A stretch of 64,000 nucleotides of DNA from Oxalobacteraceae bacterium OTU3CAMAD1 (GTDB taxonomy: Bacteria > Pseudomonadota > Gammaproteobacteria > Burkholderiales > Burkholderiaceae_D), in the NCBI GenBank assembly GCA_024123915.1, contig CP099650.1:6696001-6760000 (forward strand), given 5' to 3'. Positions 17,926 to 26,227 of this stretch are shown here, one piece after another. The position numbers were made by a program, and so were the translations under genes. The first letter of the stretch is position 1. The number at the start of each line of letters is the position of its first letter. The notes below the pieces were generated by a model, which did not search any database, was not told the origin of the DNA, and worked only from the letters and a program-made list of their open reading frames with translations.

Positions 17926-18687
17926 TCAGCCGTTTTTGGCGGCGATATCCTCTTGCGCGCGGCGCAGGCGCTCGCGGCTGTTGCTCAGGTGGGTGCGCAT
18001 GGCGGCGCGGGCCGCCTCGGCGTCCTTGCGCAGGATGGCGTTATAAATATCGTCATGTTCGCGGTTGACGCGCTCCTGGTACACCACCGGATCATCGTGC
18101 GCCAGCGAGGCCGAATCGACGCGCGTGCGCGGGATGATGGTGTTGCCCAGGTCGCTCAAGATATCGACGAAATACCGGTTGCCGGTGGCCTGCGCGATCA
18201 GCAGATGGAATTTGACGTCCGACTCGACCGAGCCGGGACGGGTTTGCGATTCCTGAATGCGCTTGAGCACCACGCCCATTTCCTGCACCTGCTCTTCGCT
18301 GCGGCGGCTCGCCGCCAGCCACGCGGCCTCGGTTTCGAGGCTGATACGCAGTTCCAGGATGGCCAGCACGTCGCCCAGGGTGCGGATCGTGTCGGACGAG
18401 ATGCGCAGGTTGGCCGGCTGCGGCTCGAGCACGAAGGTGCCGATGCCGTGGCGGGTCTGCACCAGCCCGGCCGCCTGCAGGTGGGAGATGGCCTCGCGCA
18501 CCACGGTGCGGCTGACGCCGTGCATTTCCATGATCACCGATTCGGTCGGCAGTTTCTCGCCCGGTTTCAGGGTGCCGGCCTGGATGCTGTGGGTGAAGCT
18601 CTCCACCACGCCTTGGGCGAGGTTGCGGTGCTTCTTCTTGGGCATGGGCGCCGGCGCTGCGGGCGATGGGACTGCGGTTTGATTCAT
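17926..18687 (-). CDS. FCD-domain GntR-family regulator of the kdgD operon
   Basis: A 253-residue FadR-subfamily regulator with a Pro/Ala-rich 20-residue N-terminal tail. The winged helix-turn-helix lies at about 25-90 (LPTESVIMEMHGVSRTVVRE) and the FCD domain at about 105-235, with DVKFH, REHDD and RTHL segments supplying the usual ligand residues. It sits upstream of kdgD in the same direction with a 199-base gap. TTGTATGAC boxes lie upstream of both this gene and kdgD, which suggests autoregulation plus control of the downstream operon. It differs clearly from the regulator at 3947 in sequence and in apparent DNA motif. Ligand unknown; a uronate or aldarate is likely. Confidence 0.86.
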   Translation of the reverse strand: MNQTAVPSPAAPAPMPKKKHRNLAQGVVESFTHSIQAGTLKPGEKLPTESVIMEMHGVSRTVVREAISHLQAAGLVQTRHGIGTFVLEPQPANLRISSDTIRTLGDVLAILELRISLETEAAWLAASRRSEEQVQEMGVVLKRIQESQTRPGSVESDVKFHLLIAQATGNRYFVDILSDLGNTIIPRTRVDSASLAHDDPVVYQERVNREHDDIYNAILRKDAEAARAAMRTHLSNSRERLRRAQEDIAAKNG

Positions 18688-18699
18688 GGCTGATGGCTT

Positions 18700-18710
18700 G
18701 TTGTATGACG
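18700..18710. promoter_or_regulatory. TTGTATGAC half-site upstream of the second FCD regulator
   Basis: GTTGTATGACG lies 13 bases upstream of the regulator's start codon. It matches the left arm of the kdgD operator exactly but lacks the right arm. Binding here would block transcription start or early elongation. Confidence 0.45.
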
Positions 18711-18831
18711 ACTATTCGGCATTATCGCCTATGAGGGTCGCGCGATGTGCATATTGCCAGAGTTTCGACAAAAATGATTGCTTACACATCGTTTTTGCTA
18801 CAGGACGGCGAACCGTGTATCCGTCACGGTT

Positions 18832-18927
18832 ACACGTAGGGCGGATTAGCGCAGCGTAATCGGCCATGGTTGAGCCGCCGGCGGCGCATGCATGGCCGAT
18901 TACGGCGTTCCGCCTAATCCGCCCTAC
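18832..18927. repeat. Composite palindromic repeat, copy 3
   Basis: Left arm ACACGTAGGGCGGATTA and right arm TAATCCGCCCTAC surround a GC-rich centre. The inner pair is imperfect (ATCGGCC/GGCCGAT in place of ATCCGCC/GGCGGAT). The right end supplies the stop codon of the HDOD gene. The flanking 18711-18831 has no gene. Confidence 0.8.
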
Positions 18928-19742
18928 ACCAATAGGGCCGCGCTCATCGACGCGGCCTCCTTCGCCGATTCGGCCAGCATCTGCTCCAGCGCGGCGTTGT
19001 CGTCGATGAAGCCTTCCAGGCCGGCGTGCTCCTGCGTCGGCGAAAACGGCGAGGCCACCGGCGCCAGGCGCTTGGCGATCAGCAAGGTGTCGCGCAGGCC
19101 CAGCGGCGGCGGCGTCAACGTCGCCCCGCGCAGCGAGACGATGGCCAGGCTCACCGGCTCGGGGATCGCCATCTTCCTCATCATCTCGCGGGTGATGATT
19201 TCGTGCGCGGCGCCCATCCAGTCGGCCGGATCGTCCAGCAGGCCGGGAATCTCGTCGGCGCGCGACAGCAGATAAAAGCCGCCCGCCTCGTGCACGATGC
19301 CGGCGAACATCGCCGTGTCGGCGTCGGTGGCGGTCAGCTTGCGGGCGATCACATGGGACAGCGCGGCCACGTGGGCCGTGTGGCGCCACAGCTGCTCGGC
19401 CTTGGCGCGCAGGCCGGCGTCGCGGATGCGGCTGCCGAACTGGCGCACGACCATCGCCGCCGCCATCGTGTACAGGTGGCGGTAGCCCACCCGCGCCACG
19501 GCCGACCGCACGCTGGTGACGGGCACGCCGCTGCGGTTGAACACCACCGCGTTGGCCAGCGCCACGGTGCGCGCCGCCAGCAGCGGCTCGGCCAGCACCT
19601 TGCGGATCACGTCGTCGGTGTCGCAATCGGGATCGGCCAGCGTCAGTTGCAGCCGCAACGCGGCGTTGACGCTGGTAGGAAAGACCAACTCGCCGCGTGA
19701 GGCTTGCGTAACAATCTGCGAGATGTCTTTTAGTTTTTCCAT
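18924..19742 (-). CDS. HDOD-domain protein
   Basis: A 272-residue single-domain HDOD protein. The domain runs from about residue 15 (VFPTSVNAALRLQ) through DVIRKVLAEPLLAARTVALAN, the RSAVARVGYRHL motif and AMFAGIVHEAGGFYLLS. HDOD proteins are catalytically inactive relatives of HD-GYP phosphodiesterases and usually act in signalling or chemotaxis control. No second domain is present, so its partner is unknown. The TAG stop codon lies inside a dispersed palindromic repeat, so the last residues may have been set by repeat insertion. It is upstream of, but probably not co-transcribed with, the second FCD regulator. The efflux transporter starting at 21191 lies upstream in the same direction. Confidence 0.85.
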   Translation of the reverse strand: MEKLKDISQIVTQASRGELVFPTSVNAALRLQLTLADPDCDTDDVIRKVLAEPLLAARTVALANAVVFNRSGVPVTSVRSAVARVGYRHLYTMAAAMVVRQFGSRIRDAGLRAKAEQLWRHTAHVAALSHVIARKLTATDADTAMFAGIVHEAGGFYLLSRADEIPGLLDDPADWMGAAHEIITREMMRKMAIPEPVSLAIVSLRGATLTPPPLGLRDTLLIAKRLAPVASPFSPTQEHAGLEGFIDDNAALEQMLAESAKEAASMSAALLV

Positions 19743-19757
19743 AGCAAGATTATAGCG

Positions 19758-21191
19758 TTAAAGGCCACGCCGCTTTGTAACAACTTGTGCGCCGGCGCCC
19801 GCTTTGAGGAACATCGCGTCCAGCATGGCCAACAAGCTGACCAGCGCCACCAGCAGAAACGCCAGCCGGTATTCGATCGCCGGCCAGTCGGCGATGCCCA
19901 GCCGCTGTGCACCCCAATGGCCCAGGCGCACCCCGCCCGCCCCCATCGCAATGCCCAGGCCCACAGCCACCTGGAACGAGGTGCTGAACAAGGTGTTGGC
20001 GGCCGCCATGCGCTGCTGCGGCACGTCGGCAAAGGCCAAGGTGTTCAGCGCGCTGAACTGCATCGAACGGGTCAGCCCGCCGACGAACAGCACGGCGGCG
20101 ATCAGCCACACCGGCGTGGCCGGCGACAGCAGCGCGCACGCCGCCAGCGAGGCGACGTTGGCCAGGCCGTTCACCAGCAGCACCGGCTTGAAGCCGAAGC
20201 GCCGCAGGATGGGCGTGGTGGCCGGCTTCATCATCAGGTTGCCGGCGAAGACGGCCACCACCAGCAAGCCGGACTGGAAGGCGTCCAGGCCGAAGCCGAG
20301 CTGGAACATCAGCGGCAGCAGGAAGGGCACGGCGCCGATCGCCATGCGGAACAGCGAGCCGCCGACCAAGGTGATGGCGAACGTCGGGATGGCGAACGTG
20401 CCCAGGTCGATCAACGGATGGGCGGCGCGGCGCAGGTGCCAGACCATCGCGGCCAGCATGACGGCGCCGGCGGCCATGCACGATACCGCCTCGAACCAGT
20501 CCGGATCGGCGCCGCCGACCGACTCGGCGCCCCACGTCAGCAACAGCACGCCGCCCGCGCTGAGCACGAAGCCGGGCCAGTCGAAGGGCCGCCGCGTCTC
20601 CGCGCGCTGCTCGGGAATCAGCCACAGCGCCAGCGCCAGCGCGATCAGCCCGAGCGGAAGATTGAGATAGAAGATCCAGCGCCACGACAGGTAGCTGGCG
20701 ATGAAGCCGCCCACCGGCGGCCCCAGCACCGGGGCCACCAGCGCCGGCCAGGTCAGGGTGGCGATCACGCCGATCAGCTTTTCCTTGGGGGTGGTCTTGA
20801 GCACCAACAGGCGGCCGACCGGCACCATCATCGCCCCGCCCATGCCTTGCAGCACACGCAGCCAGACGAATTCGGTCAGGCTGTCGGCCATCCCGCACAG
20901 CACGGAGGCAAGCGTGAAGATCGTCAGCGCCGCCGCGAACACGCGACGCGCGCCCAGCCGCTCGGCCACCCAGCCGCTGATCGGGATGAACACGCCCAGA
21001 GTCAGCAGATAGGCGCTGACGCCGATGTTCAGCGCCAGCGGCGCCACGCCGAACGATTTGGCGATGTCCGGCAGCGCGGTGGTGATGATGGTGCCGTCGA
21101 GGTTCTCCATGAAGAAGGCGCCGGCCACCAGCAGCGCGATCCATTTACTGGCGGCCGGCGGGGCGGATGGCTGGAGGGCGTCGGCGCTCAT
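19758..21191 (-). CDS. MFS transporter, DHA2 (14-helix) family
   Basis: A 477-residue drug:H+ antiporter-type transporter. After a short cytoplasmic tail come about 14 hydrophobic helices, with a D-x-T motif in FMENLDGTIITTALPDI and the loop motif GWVAERLGARRVF. DHA2 proteins export drugs or dyes; the substrate is not predictable. The start was set at 21191 rather than an in-frame TTG at 21257, because a TATAAT box at 21258-21263 would place the transcript start downstream of that TTG. It is divergent from the porin gene. Although near the pectin locus, it does not resemble hexuronate importers of the ExuT type. Confidence 0.85.
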   Translation of the reverse strand: MSADALQPSAPPAASKWIALLVAGAFFMENLDGTIITTALPDIAKSFGVAPLALNIGVSAYLLTLGVFIPISGWVAERLGARRVFAAALTIFTLASVLCGMADSLTEFVWLRVLQGMGGAMMVPVGRLLVLKTTPKEKLIGVIATLTWPALVAPVLGPPVGGFIASYLSWRWIFYLNLPLGLIALALALWLIPEQRAETRRPFDWPGFVLSAGGVLLLTWGAESVGGADPDWFEAVSCMAAGAVMLAAMVWHLRRAAHPLIDLGTFAIPTFAITLVGGSLFRMAIGAVPFLLPLMFQLGFGLDAFQSGLLVVAVFAGNLMMKPATTPILRRFGFKPVLLVNGLANVASLAACALLSPATPVWLIAAVLFVGGLTRSMQFSALNTLAFADVPQQRMAAANTLFSTSFQVAVGLGIAMGAGGVRLGHWGAQRLGIADWPAIEYRLAFLLVALVSLLAMLDAMFLKAGAGAQVVTKRRGL

Positions 21192-21257
21192 CTGCCGGCC
21201 CTGGGCAGTACCTGTCGAAAAAGCATCGTGTCCGCTTGCGTTGTTTGCGATACGCAA

Positions 21258-21263
21258 ATTATA
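21258..21263 (-). promoter_or_regulatory. Candidate -10 box of the MFS gene
   Basis: Reading leftward the bases are TATAAT, a perfect -10 hexamer. The -35 is not clear (TTGCGG lies 20 bases further upstream). The remaining bases of the divergent gap to the porin (to 21493) show no gene. Confidence 0.4.
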
Positions 21264-21493
21264 CGCACCGCCCCACTAGCGATCCGCAAGCCTCGTTGCG
21301 GCTCCGCAATTGTCCTGTCCGGCACGACAACTGTGTTTGGATAGCCACGCCCCGAGCACAATCCGCCAAAAAAACCCTTCTTTTAATGACAACTGTACGT
21401 GGCGCAAGGCATGTTGCTCTACACTAGGCAATAACACGACCGAGCAAACGGTCGGTTTTTATCACCATCTATAAAAATACCGGAGACAAGAAT

Positions 21494-22816
21494 ATGAAAC
21501 GCACCGCCGCATCCGCAGCATGCCTGTCCGCCCTCGCCTTCCTCGGCATGGGCAACGCCCTCGCGCAATCGAACGTCACCCTCTACGGCACCCTCGATGT
21601 CGGCGTCGACCGCATCGAAAAAGGCGAAGGCAACGTCCAGGGCACGCTGTTCGGCTTGCGCGGCACCACGCCGATCCCGAACTCGATCGCCTCGCCGAAA
21701 AGCACCTCGGTGCGGGTCAGCCCGTCGCACACGCGCCAGAGTAACTTCGGCATCCGTGGCGTCGAGGACCTGGGCGGCGGCTATCGCGGCATCTTCACGC
21801 TTGAAGGCGGCCTCACGCTCGACAACGGCGGCGTCGCCAACGATGGCCGCCTGTTCGGCCGCCAGGCCTATGTCGGCCTGACCACGCCGGTCGGCGAGGT
21901 CAAGATCGGCCGCCAGGCCAGCCCGATGCTGATCTCCTATTATCTGGTCACGCCGGAAGCGATCGGCAGCACCGACCTGTTCAGCGCCGGCCTGGCCGTC
22001 AACACCTTGCAAACCTTCCAGGACAACCAGGTCAGCTACGCCGTCAAGCAGGGTCCTTGGACGGCGATCGCGTCGTTCTCGACCAACGCCGGCGTCGGTA
22101 GCGGCGTCAGCGCCGCGCGCTCCTTCCCCACCGCCACCACGCCGGTGGCCAGCGCCAGCACCGGACAGATCGTCGGCGGCCTGACCGCCGGCGCCGAGAC
22201 CACCGACGACCGCGGCCGCGCCGTCGGCGCCATGCTGGCCTGGCGCGGCGAGAGCCTGACCGCGCTCGCCTCCTACCACCGCAACGACTTCGGCGGCGTA
22301 CCGCTGGGCGTGGTCTCGGGCACCACGCTGGTGCCGCTGTACACCATCGAAAACTACCGCGCCTACATGGCCTCGTTCAAGTACATTTTCGCCGGCACCG
22401 GCACCACCGTCGCCTTGGTCGGCCACCAGGGCAAGTTCAACCTGGGCGGCAACACCGATCCGACCGTCAACACCTGGGGCGCGACGATCAAGCAGGCCAT
22501 CGGCCAGGTCGACGTCAGCGCGCACCTGCTCGACACGCGCTTCACCAACTACACGCGCGGACGCGAGCGCGGCCTGATGTTCGGGCTGGACTACAACTTC
22601 TCCAAGCGCACCGCGCTGTACACCCGTGTCGGCGGCGTCAAGGACAAACGCGGCAACATCGTCCGTGGCGCCATCACCCCGCTGCCGATCGCCGGCGGTC
22701 CGGGCGCGCTGTTGCTGCCGTTGGGCTCGCAGGAAGTGCCGCTGTTCGCCGGCGCCGGCCAGAACCTCGACGCCAAGACCACCATCGTCAGCCTCGGCAT
22801 ACGCCACGCGTTCTAA
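21494..22816 (+). CDS. Gram-negative general porin
   Basis: A 440-residue porin of the betaproteobacterial OmpC-like family. The signal peptide ends at ALA (residue 24), followed by QSNVTLYGTLDVGVD, the usual first strand. The protein ends in HAF with a C-terminal Phe, the outer-membrane assembly signal. A GGAGA ribosome site precedes the ATG. It forms trimeric diffusion pores for small hydrophilic solutes. Its position 3 kb from the pectin genes could be incidental. Two hairpins follow the gene, the second of which is the terminator of the convergent ter operon. Confidence 0.9.
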   Translation: MKRTAASAACLSALAFLGMGNALAQSNVTLYGTLDVGVDRIEKGEGNVQGTLFGLRGTTPIPNSIASPKSTSVRVSPSHTRQSNFGIRGVEDLGGGYRGIFTLEGGLTLDNGGVANDGRLFGRQAYVGLTTPVGEVKIGRQASPMLISYYLVTPEAIGSTDLFSAGLAVNTLQTFQDNQVSYAVKQGPWTAIASFSTNAGVGSGVSAARSFPTATTPVASASTGQIVGGLTAGAETTDDRGRAVGAMLAWRGESLTALASYHRNDFGGVPLGVVSGTTLVPLYTIENYRAYMASFKYIFAGTGTTVALVGHQGKFNLGGNTDPTVNTWGATIKQAIGQVDVSAHLLDTRFTNYTRGRERGLMFGLDYNFSKRTALYTRVGGVKDKRGNIVRGAITPLPIAGGPGALLLPLGSQEVPLFAGAGQNLDAKTTIVSLGIRHAF

Positions 22817-22868
22817 ACGGCAAGTCAAACCCGGTACGCATTCGCCTCCACGCGTGCGTTACCACTTA

Positions 22869-22896
22869 GGGGTCGTACCCGGTCGGGTACGACCCC
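22869..22896. repeat. GGGGTC-family palindrome, copy 1
   Basis: GGGGTCGTACCC and GGGTACGACCCC form a perfect 12-base-pair stem with a 4-base loop. It lies between the convergent porin and TerD genes. It has no T-tract. It is related in its outer bases to the palindromes at 53.6 and 63.3 kb. Confidence 0.7.
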
Positions 22897-22929
22897 GTAT
22901 GGCCGTGCGGGTTCCGTGACGTTTAACGC

Positions 22930-22964
22930 AAAAAAGCGGAGCACCGCCGGTACGGTGCTCCGCT
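22930..22964 (-). terminator. Intrinsic terminator of the ter operon
   Basis: AGCGGAGCACCG (22935-22946) pairs with CGGTGCTCCGCT (22953-22964) around 6 bases. On the minus strand the stem is followed by five T residues. It lies 49 bases beyond the stop of the last TerD gene. Confidence 0.8.
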
Positions 22965-23012
22965 TCAACTGCGGGTACAACTCATTATCGGGGCGCTTGC
23001 GCCCCGAAATCT

Positions 23013-23594
23013 TTACAGGTGCGCGGCGATCTGCGGCAGCAGGTCGTCGAAGGTACGGCCGTTGCCGTTTTCGCCGATCGCGTGCATCTTCCACTCACCG
23101 TTGTGACGGTACACCTTGGCCATGATCTGCGCCGAGTGCGGACCCTGCACGGACAAATTGAACCGCGCCACTTCCTTGCCGTTGGACGCGTCCAGCAGGC
23201 GGCAGTACGCGTTCTCGACCTGGGCGAAGGTCTGGCCGGTGAAGCTGTTGACCGTGAACACCAGGCTCTTGACGGTCGGCGGCACGGCGTTCAGATCGAC
23301 GTTGATCTGCTCGTCGTCGCCGTCGCCGGCGCCGGTGCGGTTGTCGCCCGTGTGGACGACGCTGCCGTCCTTGCTCTTCAACTGGCGGAACCAGATCACG
23401 TCCACCGGACGCTGGCCTTCATCGAACATGACGACGGAAGCGTCCAGGTCGACCGCCTCGGTCTTGGCGCCGAAGCCCAGGAAACCCTTGCTCTTGATGG
23501 CATCCCAGCCCAGGCCCATGGTGACCTTGCCCAGGGTGCCGCCGCCTTCTTTTTCCAGAGAAATCTTCTGGCCCTTGCTCAAATTGACTGACAT
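23013..23594 (-). CDS. TerD-family protein (TerZ/TerD-like), last gene of the ter operon
   Basis: A 193-residue TerD-fold protein beginning MSVNLSKGQKISLEKEGGG, with the family signatures GLGWDA, VDLDASVVMFD and [17 protein letters not shown]. The acidic residues of the latter bind Ca2+ in characterised TerD proteins. Family members occur in tellurite-resistance and general chemical-stress operons; biochemical function is still unclear. It shares a leftward operon with an AIM24 protein, a second TerD and a DUF475 membrane protein. It is less closely related to its neighbour TerD (24369) than expected for a recent duplicate, carrying a KSKGFLGFGAK insertion. A terminator follows. Confidence 0.87.
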   Translation of the reverse strand: MSVNLSKGQKISLEKEGGGTLGKVTMGLGWDAIKSKGFLGFGAKTEAVDLDASVVMFDEGQRPVDVIWFRQLKSKDGSVVHTGDNRTGAGDGDDEQINVDLNAVPPTVKSLVFTVNSFTGQTFAQVENAYCRLLDASNGKEVARFNLSVQGPHSAQIMAKVYRHNGEWKMHAIGENGNGRTFDDLLPQIAAHL

Positions 23595-23631
23595 TGTGTG
23601 CTCCTTAGTTGGTTTGGTTGGCGATCATGGA

Positions 23632-24330
23632 TTACTGCGACCCGGGGCGCTGGGCCCAAGCCCGGAACGCCGCGCCGTTGCGCGAGCACACCAGGATCTT
23701 TCCGGTTCCGGAAAAGCGCAGCACCATGCCTTCGCCGCTGGTCTGGCTATTGACCAGATTGCTTAAAAAGCCGCTGTTGCCGCCGGTGGTGACAGAGATT
23801 TCATAGCGCAGCCTGTTATCCCACGCCACCACATGCGAATTGTCGATGACCACATCGTTGCCGGGCGTGACATCGAGTTCCGAGATCGAGCCGAAGCCCG
23901 ATACCGCCACCTGGCCGCTGCCGCCGGTCTCGGTGATGAAGAAGCCACCGCTCTGGGCGAACAGCGCGTTGCCCAGGCTTTGCGTGCGCACCTTCAGTTC
24001 CACGTTGGAGGTAGCGGCGACAAAGGCGCCGTCGCTCAACATGTACTGCACCTGGCCGACGTCGAGCACCTGCATGGCGCCCGGCAGGGTGGGCGCCAGC
24101 AGGCAATCGCCGCCGCCGCGCACCGCTTCGATGTGTTGCTGGAAGAAGGACTCACCGTTGGCGAAGCGACGCATGATGGCCGCACCGATACCGCCGGTGA
24201 TCTTGCCCTTCAAGTCGAGCGTCGCTTCCATCATCACCATCGCATCCGATTCGCAGTAGATCTTCTCTCCCTGCGCCAGTGATACGTGCAGAAACGGGTC
24301 GACATCACCGGTGACCGAAAATTTTGGCAT
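23632..24330 (-). CDS. AIM24 / TIGR00266-family protein
   Basis: A 232-residue all-beta protein of the AIM24 family, with MPKFSVTGDVDPFLHVSLAQGEKIYCESDA at the N-terminus and repeated Gly-rich strands such as GGSGQVAVSGFGSI. In other bacteria these genes sit next to TerD genes, as here, and the protein is thought to be membrane-associated; no enzymatic activity is established. Short gaps (37 and 38 bases) to both neighbouring TerD genes support one transcript. No transmembrane helix or signal peptide is seen. Confidence 0.85.
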   Translation of the reverse strand: MPKFSVTGDVDPFLHVSLAQGEKIYCESDAMVMMEATLDLKGKITGGIGAAIMRRFANGESFFQQHIEAVRGGGDCLLAPTLPGAMQVLDVGQVQYMLSDGAFVAATSNVELKVRTQSLGNALFAQSGGFFITETGGSGQVAVSGFGSISELDVTPGNDVVIDNSHVVAWDNRLRYEISVTTGGNSGFLSNLVNSQTSGEGMVLRFSGTGKILVCSRNGAAFRAWAQRPGSQ

Positions 24331-24368
24331 GACTGAGTCCTTTCAATTAAAACACTACTTTACAACAA

Positions 24369-24944
24369 TTAAACGCCGACGCCGAACGATGCGGCGAGCG
24401 GGCCGAGACCGCCTTTGAAGCCCTGGCCGACGGCCTTGAACTTCCAATCGGTACCGTTACGATACACCTCGCCGAACACCATCGCCGATTCGGTCGAACC
24501 GTCTTCGGACAGGTCGTAGCGGGCGATTTCGGCGTTGCCGCTGGCGTTGACGGTGCGGATGTAAGCCTTCTGCACCATGCCGAAGTTTTGCTTGCGGGCG
24601 TCGCCGTCGTGGATCGTCACGCAGATGGCGATGCGCTCGACATCGGCCGGCACCTTGGTCAGGTCGATGGTGACGGTTTCGTCGTCGCCGTCGCCGGCGC
24701 CGGTGCGGTTGTCGCCCGAGTGGGTGACCGAGCCGTCGGACGATTTCAGGTTGTTATAGAAGATGAAGTCGTTGTCGGCGCGGACCTTGCCGTCGACCTT
24801 CAACAGGAAGGCCGAGCCGTCCAGGTCGAAGGCGCTGCCGTCGGTGGCGCGCGCGTCCCAGCCGAGGCCGACGACGATTTGCGACAGGCCCGGGGCTTCC
24901 TTGCTCAGATTAACGTTACCGCCTTTTTGCAGACTGATTGCCAT
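24369..24944 (-). CDS. terD: TerD-family protein (TerD/TerE-like)
   Basis: A 191-residue TerD-fold protein, [19 protein letters not shown], with [33 protein letters not shown] and the [11 protein letters not shown] segment typical of TerD/TerE. The two acidic clusters correspond to the Ca2+ sites. It is the second gene of the leftward operon, 123 bases after the DUF475 gene. The length and motifs match the classic TerD/TerE group better than the TerZ-like paralogue downstream. Role: tellurite, oxidative or membrane stress response by family association only. Confidence 0.88.
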   Translation of the reverse strand: MAISLQKGGNVNLSKEAPGLSQIVVGLGWDARATDGSAFDLDGSAFLLKVDGKVRADNDFIFYNNLKSSDGSVTHSGDNRTGAGDGDDETVTIDLTKVPADVERIAICVTIHDGDARKQNFGMVQKAYIRTVNASGNAEIARYDLSEDGSTESAMVFGEVYRNGTDWKFKAVGQGFKGGLGPLAASFGVGV

Positions 24945-25067
24945 AATGTGATACTCCTTAAAGAAACCGGACTTGGGTACTGCAGGCGGCGGATCGTGTC
25001 CGTATTTAACGACCCGCCGTGTTCTGTTGCTTGAAACTTTAAGCTTGTTTGACTACACCTTCGTTAC

Positions 25068-26117
25068 TTACGCGGCGATCGCTCCAGCCGCTTCCTTGCG
25101 ACGGTGACGCACCGACGACCAGACCGAGGCGGCAATGAAGGCCACGCCAATCAGACCGGTGAACAGTTCCGGCACGTGGAACTTCATACTTGCCAGCATG
25201 ATCGCGGCCAGGATACCGATCGCATAGTGCGCGCCGTGCTCCAGGAAGACGAACTGGTCGAGCGTGCCCTTCTTGACCAGGTACACGGTCATCGAGCGGA
25301 CGAACATCGCGCCGATGGCCAGGCCCAGCATGATGATCACGACGTCGGTAGTGATGGCGAACGCGCCGATCACGCCGTCGAAGCTGAACGAAGCATCGAG
25401 CACTTCCAGATACAGGAAACCACCGATACCGCCCTTCTTGACCATGTCGCCGACATCGCTGCCGCCCGACTCTTCCTTCTCCAGCAGGCCGCTGATCGCG
25501 TCCACGCCGACGTACACCAGGATGCCCCACAGGCCGGAAATCAGCACAACCAGTTTCTGCGCCTCGGTCACCAGGCCCATACAGGCCATCAGCACGCCCA
25601 GCGAAATCATCACCGAGATCGACGAGACCTTGCCCAGCGAGCCGAGCTTCTTCTCGAAGTTACCCAGCCAGTGCACTTCCTTGTCCTCGTCCAGCAGGAA
25701 GTTCAGGAACACCAGCAGCAGGAACATGCCGCCGAATGCCGCCACTTCCGCGTGGTGGTTGGTCAGGTGCATCGAATACGTCTTCGGATCGTTCAGCGCC
25801 AACGTCCACACATCCATGATGCCGATGTCGGCCGCGACAGCGACGATAACCAGCGGGAACAGCAAACGCATACCGAACACGGCGATGATGATGCCCAGGC
25901 CCAGGAACAGCTTTTGCCAGAACTCGTCCCAATCCTTCAGCACGGAGGCGTTGACCACCGCGTTATCGAACGACAGCGACACTTCCATCGCCGCCAGAAT
26001 CAGCGCGACGCCGAAAGCGGACAAGGCGCCAGGCCATCCGTTCAGCGTGTATCCCCACCAGCCGGCCGCCGCAAGGCAGATGAAGCTGACCAGGAAGGAA
26101 ATTCTAAAGTGCTTCAT
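25068..26117 (-). CDS. DUF475 (TerC-like) integral membrane protein
   Basis: A 349-residue protein with about nine hydrophobic helices. It has the TerC-superfamily signatures EVSLSFDNAVVNASVL and, in the second half, LEVLDASFSFDGVIGAFA, two equivalent acidic membrane motifs suggestive of metal-ion transport. DUF475 proteins replace TerC in many ter-type operons. As first gene of the leftward operon it is divergent from an NhaR-like regulator, with 110 bases between the starts. A plausible role is metal efflux or membrane support for the TerD complex; this is an inference. Confidence 0.85.
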   Translation of the reverse strand: MKHFRISFLVSFICLAAAGWWGYTLNGWPGALSAFGVALILAAMEVSLSFDNAVVNASVLKDWDEFWQKLFLGLGIIIAVFGMRLLFPLVIVAVAADIGIMDVWTLALNDPKTYSMHLTNHHAEVAAFGGMFLLLVFLNFLLDEDKEVHWLGNFEKKLGSLGKVSSISVMISLGVLMACMGLVTEAQKLVVLISGLWGILVYVGVDAISGLLEKEESGGSDVGDMVKKGGIGGFLYLEVLDASFSFDGVIGAFAITTDVVIIMLGLAIGAMFVRSMTVYLVKKGTLDQFVFLEHGAHYAIGILAAIMLASMKFHVPELFTGLIGVAFIAASVWSSVRHRRKEAAGAIAA

Positions 26118-26192
26118 TGATTTTTTCCCCAGTTATAAGTTGATGTAGCGCAGTGTATAGGCGCGCGGACAATTTAAAAATAGAAGATAATT

Positions 26193-26205
26193 GAAGTATT
26201 ACTTC
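26193..26205. promoter_or_regulatory. Palindrome in the nhaR/ter divergent region
   Basis: GAAGTATTACTTC is a perfect 13-base palindrome, 22 bases before the regulator start. It is a candidate site for the LysR-type regulator controlling itself and the divergent ter operon. Confidence 0.5.
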
Positions 26206-26227
26206 GCAAAAACAGAAGATCGACACA

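Noticed and set aside
19758..21191. Galacturonate importer of the ExuT type
   Set aside because: Helix count and motifs fit the DHA2 exporter family, not the anion:cation symporters.
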